The translations under genes were made by a program, and so were the position numbers. Of a DNA stretch of 64,000 nt, positions 41,945 to 54,706 are shown piece by piece (within the stretch, counting starts at the first letter, position 1; every line of letters begins with the position of its first letter). Where the stretch lies: contig NZ_CAMKWA010000010.1 in assembly GCF_946476835.1 (NCBI RefSeq), forward strand, positions 1-64,000. The letters run 5' to 3'. Origin of the DNA: an uncultured Neokomagataea sp. (GTDB taxonomy: Bacteria; Pseudomonadota; Alphaproteobacteria; Acetobacterales; Acetobacteraceae). The notes under the pieces were generated by a model. The model had not been told where the DNA came from. It did no database searches and saw nothing but the letters and a program-made list of their open reading frames with translations.

Positions 41945-43771
41945 TTATTCGACCGTAACAGACTTGGCTAGGTTACGTGGTTGATCGACATCTGTGCCTT
42001 TAAGTAGCGCGACTTCATATGCCAGCATTTGCACAGGGATAGCATAAAGAATGGGGATTACGAACGGATCAACATCGGGAAGCACAACAATATGTTCTGC
42101 TATGCCTTCGAGTTGTTGAGCTCCCTTCTTGTCCGTGAACGCTAAGACACGTGCGCCACGGGCTTTCGCTTCTTGAAGGTTGGAGGCTGTTTTATCGAAC
42201 AAGATACCCGATGGGGCAATAGCGACGACGGGGACCGTACGATCAATCAAGCTAATCGGGCCATGCTTAAGCTCTCCGGCTGGGTAAGCCTCTGCATGGA
42301 TGTAGCTAATTTCTTTTAACTTCAATGCCCCTTCATGTGCGATGGGTGTGCAAATGCCACGCCCCAAATACAGAACATCCCGTGCCTCAGCGACGATACG
42401 CGCCATGTCTCGGATGGCATCGCCTCGTGTGAGAGCCTCTGCTGCGCGTGAAGGTAGGTCTAGCAGGCTAGAGGTTAAGCTCTCTTCACGTTTGGTATCA
42501 ATCACACCGCGAGCGCGGGCGAATTCAATAGAAAGAGCTGCAAGAACAGAGAGTTGTGCAGTGAATGCTTTGGTGGATGCAACGGAGATTTCTGGCCCTG
42601 CCACCATGCCGAGCACAAGGTCACTCTCACGTCCCATGGTTGAATGTTCGACATTCAACACGGAAACAATCTTTTGTCCGGCGTCTTTTAGGCGGCGTAG
42701 GACGCCCAAAGTATCGGCTGTTTCGCCAGATTGGGAGATGAACAGCGCAACGCCATCTTCAGCTAAGGGTAAATCGCGGTAACGCAGCTCAGACGCTACA
42801 TCAATATCCACGGGTAAGCGGGCTAAAGATTCCAGCCAATAACGCCCGACCATACCGGCATAAAAGGCAGATCCACAGGCTGAGATGGTGAGGCGTGGAA
42901 CTTGTGCTGGATCGAATGGTAAGGATGGCAGAGCAATGGTTTTTGCGGCGGGATCTGTGATGCGCTGCAAGGTTTGCCCGATCGCCACGGGATGCTCGTG
43001 CAGTTCTTTTTCCATGTAGTGACGGTAGCCGTCTTTACCGACCTGCCCTGCCATGAAGGCCACGTTGTGCACGGGGCGCGTGATCACATCGCCTTCAGCA
43101 TTATAAAGTGTCACATCCTCGGGGGTCAGAACGCACCAATCCCCATCTTCGAGATAGCTGATACGGCTGGCAAGTGGTGCAAGTGCCAAGCTATCGGAGC
43201 CAAGGAAGGTTTCACCATCACCATAGCCGACGCCTAATGGAGCGCCATGCTTGGCACCAATGAGCAGGCCATCATGATCTTTGAAAATCATGGCGAGGGC
43301 ATAAGCCCCCTCTAGCCGCTTGAGGGTCGCAAAAGCAGCTTCACGAGGGGCTAAACCAGTGTGCAGATAATGATCGACCAGATGCACAACGGTTTCGGTA
43401 TCTGTGTCGGATAAGAAGACGCGCCCTTCGGCCTCAAGTTCGGCTTTCAGTTCGGCAAAGTTCTCAATAATGCCGTTATGCACGACAGCAACGCGGTCTG
43501 TTGCGTGGGGGTGTGCATTATTGGTGGTCGGAGCACCATGGGTGGCCCAACGCGTGTGGCCAATGCCGGTAATGCCTTGTAGTGGCGTTTCCTCAAGCAC
43601 TGTTCCCAGATTATCGAGCTTTCCGGCCGCGCGGCGGCGGTCGATTAGGCCGTCATCATTGAGTACGGCAATGCCGGCTGAGTCGTAACCACGATACTCA
43701 AGGCGGCGGAGTGCTTCAAAAACGATTGGAGTAGCTGGCTTATGCCCGACAACACCGCAGATACCGCACAT
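41945..43771 (-). CDS. glmS: Glutamine--fructose-6-phosphate aminotransferase
   Basis: 608 residues. Makes glucosamine-6-phosphate, the first step to UDP-GlcNAc. The start must be the ATG at 43769-43771 so that the nucleophile Cys follows directly (MCGICGVVG); two extra upstream residues in the open frame would block it. Glutaminase segments HTRWATHGAPT and GNxxN-type loop are followed by two SIS domains (SACGSAFYAGMVGR near 300, ISQSGETADTLGVL near 345) and the C-terminal LAKSVTVE. Start overlaps the glmU stop (TGATG), so glmU-glmS are cotranscribed. No glmS ribozyme is seen. Confidence 0.97.
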   Translation of the reverse strand: MCGICGVVGHKPATPIVFEALRRLEYRGYDSAGIAVLNDDGLIDRRRAAGKLDNLGTVLEETPLQGITGIGHTRWATHGAPTTNNAHPHATDRVAVVHNGIIENFAELKAELEAEGRVFLSDTDTETVVHLVDHYLHTGLAPREAAFATLKRLEGAYALAMIFKDHDGLLIGAKHGAPLGVGYGDGETFLGSDSLALAPLASRISYLEDGDWCVLTPEDVTLYNAEGDVITRPVHNVAFMAGQVGKDGYRHYMEKELHEHPVAIGQTLQRITDPAAKTIALPSLPFDPAQVPRLTISACGSAFYAGMVGRYWLESLARLPVDIDVASELRYRDLPLAEDGVALFISQSGETADTLGVLRRLKDAGQKIVSVLNVEHSTMGRESDLVLGMVAGPEISVASTKAFTAQLSVLAALSIEFARARGVIDTKREESLTSSLLDLPSRAAEALTRGDAIRDMARIVAEARDVLYLGRGICTPIAHEGALKLKEISYIHAEAYPAGELKHGPISLIDRTVPVVAIAPSGILFDKTASNLQEAKARGARVLAFTDKKGAQQLEGIAEHIVVLPDVDPFVIPILYAIPVQMLAYEVALLKGTDVDQPRNLAKSVTVE

Positions 43772-45120
43772 CAGCACTGCTCCTTCTTTTTACGTAAAGC
43801 GGCCATAGTTTCGCGGCCGCGTTCTGGTTTTTCGGATTGGCGTGCACGGCCGAAAGCCATAGCCCCGGAGGTCACGTCATCTGTAATGACACTACCGGCG
43901 GCAATGAGCGCTTCATCACCGATGGAAACGGGCGCAACGAGAATGGCATTTGAACCAATAAAGCCTCGTGCACCAATGGTTGTACGATGTTTGAAAACGC
44001 CATCATAATTGCAGGTAATCGTCCCTGCCCCAATATTGGTAGCGTCTCCGATGCTGGCATCACCTAGATAGGTCAAGTGATTGGCTTTGGCGCCAGCGCC
44101 AAGCGTTACGTTTTTCAGCTCAACAAAGTTGCCAACATGACTTCCGGCTTCACACACTGTGCCGGGGCGTAGGCGTGCATAGGGGCCAATGGTGGCGCTG
44201 TCTTCAACCGTGCAACTCTCAAGGTGAGAGAACGCCCGGATCACGACATTCGAACGGATTGTAACACCGGGGCCGAAAAAGACGTTTGGCTCAATAACGA
44301 CATCGGATTCAATGACGGTATCAGCACTGAAAAAGACTGTTTCTGGGGCCACGAGTGTGACACCATTTGCCATGGCCGCTGCACGCAGGCGTTGCTGCAC
44401 GCTTTGCTCAACACGTGCAAGTTCTGCGCGGGAATTAACGCCGGCGAGTTCTGCCTCATCCGCGACGACACAGCTAACAGTACCTTCTGCGGCAGCAAGC
44501 GCTACAACATCGGTAAGATAATACTCATTCTGGGCATTGTTGTTGTTAATGCGTCCCAGCCAACGTCGCAGGTCTGTCGCGGAGGCACAGAAAGCACCAG
44601 CATTGCACAGGCCAATGCTGCGCTCTGCGTCTGTTGCATCTTTATATTCGACAATGCGTTGAACAGAGCCATTCTCTTCGATCACGCGGCCATAACGCGC
44701 AGGATCAGTTGGGCGCATGCCTAGCATGGCAAGCGCTGCGCCTCCTTCTTGGCGGGTACTGAATAGGCGGTGCAGTGTAGTGCTGGAAATAAGCGGGTTA
44801 TCGGCGTTAAGAATAATGACATCCCCATCACCGAATAAAGGTTCTGCTACTTGTGCGGCATGGCCTGTACCCAGACGCTCGGTCTGCGTGACGGTTGCGT
44901 GGGGATGAACGGCTTTTTCAAGCGCGGGCATATCCGGGCCAACGACGACGACAACACGGTTTGCAACCTGCTGTACGGTATCAATCAGGTGATTGATCAT
45001 CGGACGGTTCGCAAGGCGATGAAGGGCCTTCGGAAGGCGTGATTTCATCCGCGTTCCGAGACCTGCCGCGAGAATGATAGCTGTCAGGGGGCGTGTTTGG
45101 GAGGGGGGCGTGCTGCTCAT
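43771..45120 (-). CDS. glmU: Bifunctional GlmU (acetyltransferase / uridylyltransferase)
   Basis: 449 residues. The N-terminal domain has AAGLGTRMKSRLPKALH near residue 18 (UDP-GlcNAc pyrophosphorylase), with LNADNPL near 100. After about residue 230 there is a left-handed beta-helix of hexapeptide repeats (VIEPNVFFGPGVTIRSNVVI and onward) with the acetyltransferase site near 340-370 (NHLTYLGDASIGDATNIGAG). Together it turns glucosamine-1-phosphate to UDP-GlcNAc for peptidoglycan and lipid A. Normal length; upstream of and overlapping glmS. Confidence 0.97.
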   Translation of the reverse strand: MSSTPPSQTRPLTAIILAAGLGTRMKSRLPKALHRLANRPMINHLIDTVQQVANRVVVVVGPDMPALEKAVHPHATVTQTERLGTGHAAQVAEPLFGDGDVIILNADNPLISSTTLHRLFSTRQEGGAALAMLGMRPTDPARYGRVIEENGSVQRIVEYKDATDAERSIGLCNAGAFCASATDLRRWLGRINNNNAQNEYYLTDVVALAAAEGTVSCVVADEAELAGVNSRAELARVEQSVQQRLRAAAMANGVTLVAPETVFFSADTVIESDVVIEPNVFFGPGVTIRSNVVIRAFSHLESCTVEDSATIGPYARLRPGTVCEAGSHVGNFVELKNVTLGAGAKANHLTYLGDASIGDATNIGAGTITCNYDGVFKHRTTIGARGFIGSNAILVAPVSIGDEALIAAGSVITDDVTSGAMAFGRARQSEKPERGRETMAALRKKKEQC

Positions 45121-45228
45121 GTTCTCATCCGGGTATCCAACCTCTTGCCTGACGTCAATTTCTTGAACGATATCTGGCCATCACTTCAGGTTGCCGATTG
45201 TTGCATGGTGTTGAAGGGGGCGGTGATC

Positions 45229-48502
<3,274 letters not shown>

Positions 48503-48563
48503 TCACTGTAAATCTTGTGAGACAGTATAGCCGTTCCCCCCGATCTAGGCCAGAGCATCCGTG

Positions 48564-49667
48564 TCAGCTGGGAAGAACTAGGCCGTCTTTCACGGATAAA
48601 AATGCAGCATGATCATGAAGGGCCTTGAAAGAATGGTGATCTGTGCCGGTCATAAGGACCAGTGATTGGCGATGCTTTAGGGTTTCCAGCAATGCATCTC
48701 GGCGTGTTTCGTCCAAATGCACTAAGGGTTCATCAAGCAATAATGCCGGGGCTTGGCCGCGTAGGCTGGTGATGAGATCCGCATGAGCCAGAATAATGCC
48801 TGTGAGCAGTGCGCGTTGTTGGCCGCTGCTAGAGAGGTGGGCGGGTCGCGCTGTGGCTTTGTCAGAAAGTAATAAATCGGCACGATGTGCGCCATGTGAG
48901 GTTAAGCGTTGCTCACGGTCTGTTATGCGAGATGCTTTAAGCTGTGCGCGTAGTGTTTCTTCAACCTTTAAGGCGGGAGTTGTTTTAAGGTGTTCAGCAA
49001 TGCTGCAATCAAGGCCGAGGTAGCATTCTGGGAAAGCGGCATGATGATTTGTCTGAGCATTCATATGTTCAATGAGGGCTAAGCGCGCAGCTGTTGCCGC
49101 CGTGGCATGGCGGGCGATGGAATCTTCAATGGCGTTGAGCCAGAGGTCTGCATGGGGTTGTTCTTGTAGGACGCGGTTGCGGCTGGAGACAGAGCGGTCA
49201 TGCGCGGTGATTTCGCGGGCATGATCAGGCGTCAGAGCAATGACTAAGCGATCAAGAAAGCGCCGCCGGCCACTGGCTCCCTCTTGGAAAAGCCGGTCCA
49301 TTTGTGGTGTGAGCCATACGCAGCTGAAATACGGCGCGATAGCAGTTTGGGAGCGTACGGGGCGGCCATCAATATGAAAATTGCGGCGTTGTTCGGCCTG
49401 CTTGGCACCTGTGCCGATACGGATTTGCTCGCCATGATCGCCGCTGAGTATGGCGGCGATACCCCACTCCTGAGCATGTGTACGGCAGAGTTGTGGGAGC
49501 GGTGAGCTGCGTAATCCGCGGCCTGGTGACAGGAGCGATACAGCTTCAAGAAGATTGGTTTTCCCTGCCCCATTAGGGCCAGTGAAGACCGTAATGGGGT
49601 GAGATGGTGTCCAGTTTGCGCGTGTGTAGTTGCGAAAATCTGTTAGCGTGAGGCGTAGTAAGTCCAA
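48564..49667 (-). CDS. recF: DNA replication and repair protein RecF
   Basis: 367 residues of the SMC-like ATPase group. Walker A GPNGAGKTNLLEAV at about residues 30-43 right after LRLTLTDFRNY, and the ABC-type signature and Walker B near the C-terminus (HLSSSGQQRALL, then PALLLDEPLVHLDE). RecF helps load RecA at gaps. Starts nine bases after the dnaN stop. Confidence 0.96.
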   Translation of the reverse strand: MDLLRLTLTDFRNYTRANWTPSHPITVFTGPNGAGKTNLLEAVSLLSPGRGLRSSPLPQLCRTHAQEWGIAAILSGDHGEQIRIGTGAKQAEQRRNFHIDGRPVRSQTAIAPYFSCVWLTPQMDRLFQEGASGRRRFLDRLVIALTPDHAREITAHDRSVSSRNRVLQEQPHADLWLNAIEDSIARHATAATAARLALIEHMNAQTNHHAAFPECYLGLDCSIAEHLKTTPALKVEETLRAQLKASRITDREQRLTSHGAHRADLLLSDKATARPAHLSSSGQQRALLTGIILAHADLITSLRGQAPALLLDEPLVHLDETRRDALLETLKHRQSLVLMTGTDHHSFKALHDHAAFLSVKDGLVLPS

Positions 49668-49676
49668 TGCAGATTA

Positions 49677-50801
49677 TTACACCCGCATTGGCATTAGAAC
49701 GTAGAGCGCTGCTGGGAAGCCTGTGTCCCGTACCAAGGTTGGGGCAGAGCTATCCGCGAATGCGAACTCAACTTCAACGTCAATTTGATCCGTAATATCG
49801 GTCAAGTAACGTGCTTGGAAGCCGATCTCGATGGGGGGCGCGTCGTAGGTGACGGTGTTCTCATCCAACTCTTCCTGAGCCACGCCTTGATCAGGGCTAA
49901 TGGCTGAGAGTGTCAGCAAGTTGGTGGTGAGAGAGATTTTGATAGGGCGTGAGCGCTCCGTACTGATGGCGGCAACGCGTGCGACAGAAGCTGCGAAATC
50001 TTTCTTGCCAACGCGGAGCAGGCGGTCATTCCCTTTCGGGATAACGCGCTCATATTCTGGGAAGGTGCCGTCGATCAGTTTGGATGTCAGTAGAACAGGC
50101 CCTGCCCCGAACTGAATGCGCGTGTCAGACAGGGAAATTTCAATATCGGCAGCGCCTTCATCCAGCAACTTACGCAGCTCATTGATGGTTTTGCGCGGGA
50201 TAATAACGCCCGGCATGGACTGCGCACCTTCAGGAACATCGGCCTCAACGCGTGCAAGGCGGTGCCCATCGGTGGCAACGGCGCGTAATGTGGCTGTTGG
50301 GCCTGTACCGGCTACGTGGACGTAGATACCGTTCAGGTAATAACGCGTTTCTTCTGTGGAGATCGCAAATTTTGTGCGGTCAATCAGGCCTTTAAGCGTT
50401 GCCGCAGGAATGACAAAGCGGTGCGGTAGGTCACCCGCAACCATAGCTGGGAAGTCATCAACGGGCAGAACGTTCAAGCTCGTTGCAAAGCGGCCAGCGC
50501 GCAGCCCCAGCGGTGCATCACTTTCGGGGTGGCTGAACTCGATGGCTACACCGTCGGGCAGTTTACGGACGATTTCGAATAACACGGATGCCGGTACGGT
50601 TGTGGAGCCGGGTGTTGGCCCTTCGGCAGCGACTTCTTCAACGACCGCAATTTCCATGTCGGTTGCCGTTAGGCGCAGTATCCCATCGGCAAAGTTCAGA
50701 AGAACGTTTGCCAAAATGGGAATGGTATTCCGCTTTTCTGCAACGCCATGAATATGAGCGAGAGCACGTTGCAAGAGAGTGCGGTCAACCGTGAATTTCA
50801 T
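49677..50801 (-). CDS. dnaN: DNA polymerase III beta clamp
   Basis: 374 residues forming the sliding clamp. MKFTVDRTLLQRALAHIHGV at the start, three repeated clamp domains (RKLPDGVAIEFSHPE, DGTFPEYERVIPK and so on), and the C-terminal hydrophobic end with LYVLMPMRV. Follows dnaA by about 108 bases, with a terminator-like hairpin between them, so it may have its own promoter. Confidence 0.98.
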   Translation of the reverse strand: MKFTVDRTLLQRALAHIHGVAEKRNTIPILANVLLNFADGILRLTATDMEIAVVEEVAAEGPTPGSTTVPASVLFEIVRKLPDGVAIEFSHPESDAPLGLRAGRFATSLNVLPVDDFPAMVAGDLPHRFVIPAATLKGLIDRTKFAISTEETRYYLNGIYVHVAGTGPTATLRAVATDGHRLARVEADVPEGAQSMPGVIIPRKTINELRKLLDEGAADIEISLSDTRIQFGAGPVLLTSKLIDGTFPEYERVIPKGNDRLLRVGKKDFAASVARVAAISTERSRPIKISLTTNLLTLSAISPDQGVAQEELDENTVTYDAPPIEIGFQARYLTDITDQIDVEVEFAFADSSAPTLVRDTGFPAALYVLMPMRV

Positions 50802-50869
50802 TGTCTTTTTCCAGTGGATCAGCGGAAGGTCCAGAATGCCTTCTGTCTAGCAGAACGGCTAGCGCTGGG

Positions 50870-50900
50870 AAAGAGAGGCCGGGCTGGAATTGCCCGGCTC
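50870..50900 (-). terminator. Hairpin after dnaA
   Basis: GCCGGGC (50878-50884) and GCCCGGC (50892-50898) form a perfect 7-bp stem; on the minus strand the 3' side runs into a pyrimidine stretch CTCTCTTT. Lies ten bases past the dnaA stop. Probably reduces transcription into dnaN. Confidence 0.6.
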
Positions 50901-50909
50901 TATAAGTGC

Positions 50910-52328
50910 TTAGCCTTCAAGCATACGGCGCAGAAGTTCAACATCTTCTGCGAATGAAGGGTCTTGTTCCATTAATTCAGCAACACGATTAACGGCGTGC
51001 ATGACAGTCGTATGGTCGCGGTTACCAAATTTACGGCCAATTTCAGGCAGTGAACGGCTGGTGAGTTGCTTGGCTAAGAACATGGCAACCTGACGTGGGC
51101 GTGCAACGGCACGCGCACGACGGGCAGAGGACATGTCTGTCAGGCGGATATTCCAGTGTTCAGCAACCTTGCGTTGGATTTCTTCAATCGTAACGCGGCG
51201 GTCATGTGCCTTCAACATGTCTTTGAGGACATCCTGAGTGCTGTCGAGGGTGACGGGACGGCCAACCAAGTCAGCATGTGCGATGAGGCGGTTTAAGGCC
51301 CCTTCGAGCTCGCGGACGTTGGTTGTGATTTTGTGCGCTAAATATTCCAAAACCTTGGCTGGCACGGTGGTGCCGGAGGCTTTGGCTTTTGCTTCCAAAA
51401 TGGAAATGCGCAGTTCAAATGTGGTGGCGTGAATATCGGCCACCATACCACAACCGAGGCGCGTTCTCAGGCGGTCTTCCAAGCCGGATAGATCAGACGG
51501 GCTTTTGTCCGCGCTGACAATGATCTGGCGGCCCGCATCAACCAAGGCATTAAACGTATGGAAGAACTCTTCCTGAGTGTTGTCTTTGCCGATGAGGAAC
51601 TGAAGGTCATCAATCATCAGGACATCCACAGAGCGAAGCTGCTCTTTGAATTCCATGGTAGATTGTGAGCGGATCGCCGCAATAAAGCGGTACATGAACT
51701 TCTCTGCGGACATATAGGCCACTGAGACGTTACCGGTTTTGGTAAGTTCAGAGCCGATAGCGTGCATGAGATGCGTTTTACCAAGGCCAACGCCACCATA
51801 CAGAAATAAGGGGTTAAACCCGGGGCTGGATGGTTTTTCAGCAACGCGGCGTGCGCAGGCGTAGGCAAACTCATTTGGCTTACCAACGACAAAACTGTCG
51901 AAGGTGAAACGAGAGTCTAATGGCGCAGCAAGATCGCTGCGGACTTCTGGCGGAACGTCAGAAGCGCCCTGCTCTCCCGCTGCTGCGGTGCTATCGGTGT
52001 TGGGTGAAGATTGTGTGTCAGAGGTGCTCTCAGCCATTCCACGGCGTACGAGAAGCTCGATGTGTTGCACTTTTGGATATTCTGTGCGCCACAGAGACTT
52101 CAAACGTTCTTCGTATTGGCTGCGAACCCAGTCACGCAAAAAGCGTGAAGGGAGGAAAAGAGTCAGTTCGTCGTCTTCAAGTGGTCCGAGAACGATTTGG
52201 CGTAGCCATGTGCCGTATTCGGCCTCACCGACTTCACTCTTCAGTTTGTCGCGGACAATTTGCCAAGCGGCTTCAAGAGCGTGGTCGAAGGAGGCATTGG
52301 CGTCCAGATATTGTGCGTTTTCCACCAT
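50910..52328 (-). CDS. dnaA: Chromosomal replication initiator DnaA
   Basis: About 472 residues from ATG 52328 (an AAAGGAGGG ribosome site is just upstream; a GTG one codon on gives better spacing). Domain I near the N-terminus, a short linker rich in Ser/Thr/Ala, AAA+ domain with Walker [14 protein letters not shown] near residue 180 and Walker [12 protein letters not shown] near 240, and a C-terminal DNA-binding domain with RNHTTV-type loop (here [15 protein letters not shown]) that reads DnaA boxes. Family and domain order are unambiguous. Confidence 0.98.
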   Translation of the reverse strand: MVENAQYLDANASFDHALEAAWQIVRDKLKSEVGEAEYGTWLRQIVLGPLEDDELTLFLPSRFLRDWVRSQYEERLKSLWRTEYPKVQHIELLVRRGMAESTSDTQSSPNTDSTAAAGEQGASDVPPEVRSDLAAPLDSRFTFDSFVVGKPNEFAYACARRVAEKPSSPGFNPLFLYGGVGLGKTHLMHAIGSELTKTGNVSVAYMSAEKFMYRFIAAIRSQSTMEFKEQLRSVDVLMIDDLQFLIGKDNTQEEFFHTFNALVDAGRQIIVSADKSPSDLSGLEDRLRTRLGCGMVADIHATTFELRISILEAKAKASGTTVPAKVLEYLAHKITTNVRELEGALNRLIAHADLVGRPVTLDSTQDVLKDMLKAHDRRVTIEEIQRKVAEHWNIRLTDMSSARRARAVARPRQVAMFLAKQLTSRSLPEIGRKFGNRDHTTVMHAVNRVAELMEQDPSFAEDVELLRRMLEG

Positions 52329-52603
52329 GATCCCTCCTTTCATTCTATGACCGTAGTTTTAAGACGGCGTCGTGCAGTGCTCAACGCCTGTGGCGTAGGA
52401 GCAAGAATTTATAACTTTGTTATGCGGGGCGCTTTTTTATACGGAGTGCGGCCTAGTATGGTTAGGTCACGATTTCCGTGCGCTGATCTACTGATTCGTA
52501 TCCTTTCAGGGTATGCCTGATGATGGCACGAAGCAAGCATGAAGAGCGGGTTCAATACGCTATTCTGATAATGTGATCACAAGCCGCAAAAGCTAAAAAA
52601 TCC
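52329..52603. other. Region upstream of dnaA, no gene and no DnaA-box cluster seen
   Basis: Contains the dnaA promoter region and, at its left end, the dnaA ribosome site. I searched by eye for TTATCCACA-type boxes on both strands and found none, so this is unlikely to be oriC. A 10-residue-scale AT patch (52405-52440) may be promoter sequence. No open frame is convincing. Confidence 0.45.
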
Positions 52604-52638
52604 CAAAAAAAGAACGCGCCCCCATACAGGGGCGCGCC
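52604..52638 (-). terminator. Terminator of rpsT
   Basis: On the minus strand GGCGCGCCCC-TGTAT-GGGGGCGCG is followed by TTCTTTTTTT: a strong GC stem and T-run about 27 bases after the rpsT stop. Confidence 0.93.
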
Positions 52639-52664
52639 TTACACATCAGGTCCTGCCTGAAAGC

Positions 52665-52934
52665 TTAGGCTGTCGCCAGAGCCTTGATGCGTGCTGACAA
52701 GCGAGAGAGCTTGCGGCTGATGGTGTTCTTAGCCACTACGCCCTTGCCTGCTGCACGCTGCATTTCTGGCTGTGCTGCGCGGAAGGCTTCTGCAGCTGCG
52801 GTCTTATCGCCGCTCAGGATTGCGCTTTCGACTTTCTTAACGAAGGTACGCATACGGGAAACGCGAGCAACGTTACGAACGCGGCGCTTTTCGTTTTGAC
52901 GGATGCGCTTACGGGCTGAAGCTGTATTTGCCAT
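52665..52934 (-). CDS. rpsT: 30S ribosomal protein S20
   Basis: 89-residue basic helical protein: [18 protein letters not shown] at the start, then [18 protein letters not shown], and a C-terminal [16 protein letters not shown]20 binds 16S rRNA early in 30S assembly. Lies between dnaA and mutM, as in many alphaproteobacteria. Confidence 0.97.
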   Translation of the reverse strand: MANTASARKRIRQNEKRRVRNVARVSRMRTFVKKVESAILSGDKTAAAEAFRAAQPEMQRAAGKGVVAKNTISRKLSRLSARIKALATA

Positions 52935-53028
52935 GGATCTTTCGGTTTCGGTTCTAAGGTGTCTCAGAAAATGATTGGCGGGGTCTACTCCGCCTAGCGA
53001 GATACGTCAAGTATTTTACACAGATTGC

Positions 53029-53037
53029 TGTGGATAA
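53029..53037 (-). promoter_or_regulatory. Single perfect DnaA box
   Basis: TGTGGATAA on the plus strand, that is TTATCCACA on the minus strand, lies between rpsT and mutM, in the space upstream of rpsT. A single box is not an origin; it may tie the rpsT/dnaA region to DnaA level, or be chance. Confidence 0.5.
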
Positions 53038-53042
53038 GCCGG

Positions 53043-53873
53043 TTATTTTTGACAGGATGGGCAGTAAAAGGTGGAACGTCCGGACTGAACGAGCCGCTCT
53101 ATGAGGGTTGTGGTGCAGTGGCGGCATGGCTCGTTTTCGCGCCCGTAGACGTGGTGTAGGTCTTGATATCCGCCACGTGTTCCGTCGGCTTGAACATAAT
53201 CACGCAAAGAAGAGCCGCCGGAGGCAATGGCAGCGTCTAAAATGGTACGGATGTTCTGCGCGAGTGATTCGGCTTCTGCCTCTGTCAGGCTGCCTGCTGT
53301 GCGGGTGGGGTGGATTCGAGACTGGAAGAGTGCTTCGCAGACATAAATATTTCCCAAGCCCGCGATAAAGCCTTGATCAAGGAGTGCTGTTTTGATGGGG
53401 GTACGTTTCTTGAGAAAAATCTCTTGAAGATACTGTCCGGTCAGGGCGTCGGAGAGAGGTTCTATGCCCAGTTTATGCAAGAGCATGTGCTGCTCTTCAT
53501 CTGGTGTTGGGACAAGGTCAACAGCGCCGAAACGTCGTGGGTCCACGAATCCGATGCGGGTGCCGCCATCACTTTCAATGACAACGTGCTCATGGCGTGG
53601 TGGTGCGGTATTTTGTCCCCTCACCCCAATAAGCATGCGGCCTGACATGCCAAGGTGGAATAAAACGCTCCAATTATTTTCGAGGCGCATCAGAATATAT
53701 TTCGCGCGTCGACGAAACGAAATAACGGTTTGATGGAGCATTTCTTGCTGAAGATTGGCAGGAAACGGCCATCTAAGGTCGTGGCGATTGAGGGTAACCT
53801 GCGTGATGCGCTGCCCCTCTAGGGCGGTACGCAAACCACGCATGACGGTTTCAACTTCGGGAAGCTCTGGCAT
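53043..53873 (-). CDS. mutM: Formamidopyrimidine-DNA glycosylase
   Basis: 276 residues, removes 8-oxoguanine and Fapy lesions. N-terminal catalytic MPELPEVETVMRGL (Pro2 and Glu3), FRRRAKYILM near 52, PIKTALLDQGFIAGLGNIY near 160, and a C-terminal zinc finger (ENEPCRHC and YCPSCQK). Next to ubiE on the opposite strand with only 30 bases between the starts. Confidence 0.97.
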   Translation of the reverse strand: MPELPEVETVMRGLRTALEGQRITQVTLNRHDLRWPFPANLQQEMLHQTVISFRRRAKYILMRLENNWSVLFHLGMSGRMLIGVRGQNTAPPRHEHVVIESDGGTRIGFVDPRRFGAVDLVPTPDEEQHMLLHKLGIEPLSDALTGQYLQEIFLKKRTPIKTALLDQGFIAGLGNIYVCEALFQSRIHPTRTAGSLTEAEAESLAQNIRTILDAAIASGGSSLRDYVQADGTRGGYQDLHHVYGRENEPCRHCTTTLIERLVQSGRSTFYCPSCQK

Positions 53874-53903
53874 GATGGCTCACAACGTTATATCGATTGC
53901 TCC

Positions 53904-54704
53904 ATGACCGATAGAGCCCATGACGCTGCTGCGTTCACTTCTGCTGCTGATCCGAGCTTCGATCATGCGGAAGATACCACTGATTTTGGCTATCGTAGCG
54001 TGCCGCGCGCGCAGAAAAAGACGATGGTTCGTGAAGTGTTTGAGAGTGTTGCCGGTAAATATGACGTCATGAATGATGTCATGTCACTCGGCATTCACCG
54101 TGTTTGGAAACGTATTCTTATTAGCCAATTGAACCCACGTCCGGGTTTGAAGCTGCTGGATTTGGCTGGTGGCACGGGTGATATTACATTCGGCTGGGCG
54201 CGTGCGGGCGGTGGCCCTGCTATTTTGTCTGACATTAACCCTGCCATGCTGGATGTGGGCCGTGACCGTGCCATTAAAGCGGGCCTGATCGGTCAAGTGG
54301 AATGCTGCGTTGTCGACGCGGAATCCATCCCCCTGCCCGATCGTTCGGTAGATCGGGTCACGATGGCATTTGGTCTGCGCAATTGTACGGATAAAAACGC
54401 CGTGCTGCGTGAGGTGCGTCGCGTATTGAAGCCGGGTGGCCGCTTCTTCTGCTTGGAGTTCTCGCGTGTTGAGGTCGCTGCTTTGGCGCCGATTTATGAT
54501 GCGTGGTCGTTCAAGGTTTTGCCTCGTATGGGCAAGGTGGTTGCCGGGGATGCTGAGAGCTATCAATATTTGGCTGAAAGTATTCGTATGTTCCCAGATC
54601 AAGAGACACTTGCGCAGATGATGCGTGATGCGAGGCTTGAGCAGGTGAAGTATCAGAACCTCTCGGGTGGCATTGCGGCCATTCACTCAGGCTGGCGTCT
54701 GTAA
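53904..54704 (+). CDS. ubiE: Ubiquinone/menaquinone C-methyltransferase
   Basis: 266 residues. C-methylation step of ubiquinone synthesis. FESVAGKYDVMNDVMSLG near residue 45, SAM-binding LLDLAGGTGDITF near 84, and the C-terminal NLSGGIAAIHSGWRL are diagnostic. The extra ~35 N-terminal residues before VPRAQKKTMV are unconserved-looking; the ATG 53904 is the first start. Two bases separate its stop from coaBC, a place where ubiB commonly sits. Confidence 0.97.
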   Translation: MTDRAHDAAAFTSAADPSFDHAEDTTDFGYRSVPRAQKKTMVREVFESVAGKYDVMNDVMSLGIHRVWKRILISQLNPRPGLKLLDLAGGTGDITFGWARAGGGPAILSDINPAMLDVGRDRAIKAGLIGQVECCVVDAESIPLPDRSVDRVTMAFGLRNCTDKNAVLREVRRVLKPGGRFFCLEFSRVEVAALAPIYDAWSFKVLPRMGKVVAGDAESYQYLAESIRMFPDQETLAQMMRDARLEQVKYQNLSGGIAAIHSGWRL

Positions 54705-54706
54705 TA

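Noticed and set aside
43600-43780. glmS ribozyme
   Set aside because: glmS overlaps glmU directly, leaving no room for a 5' ribozyme; that element is typical of other phyla.
52329-52603. oriC next to dnaA
   Set aside because: No DnaA boxes are visible in this gap on either strand.
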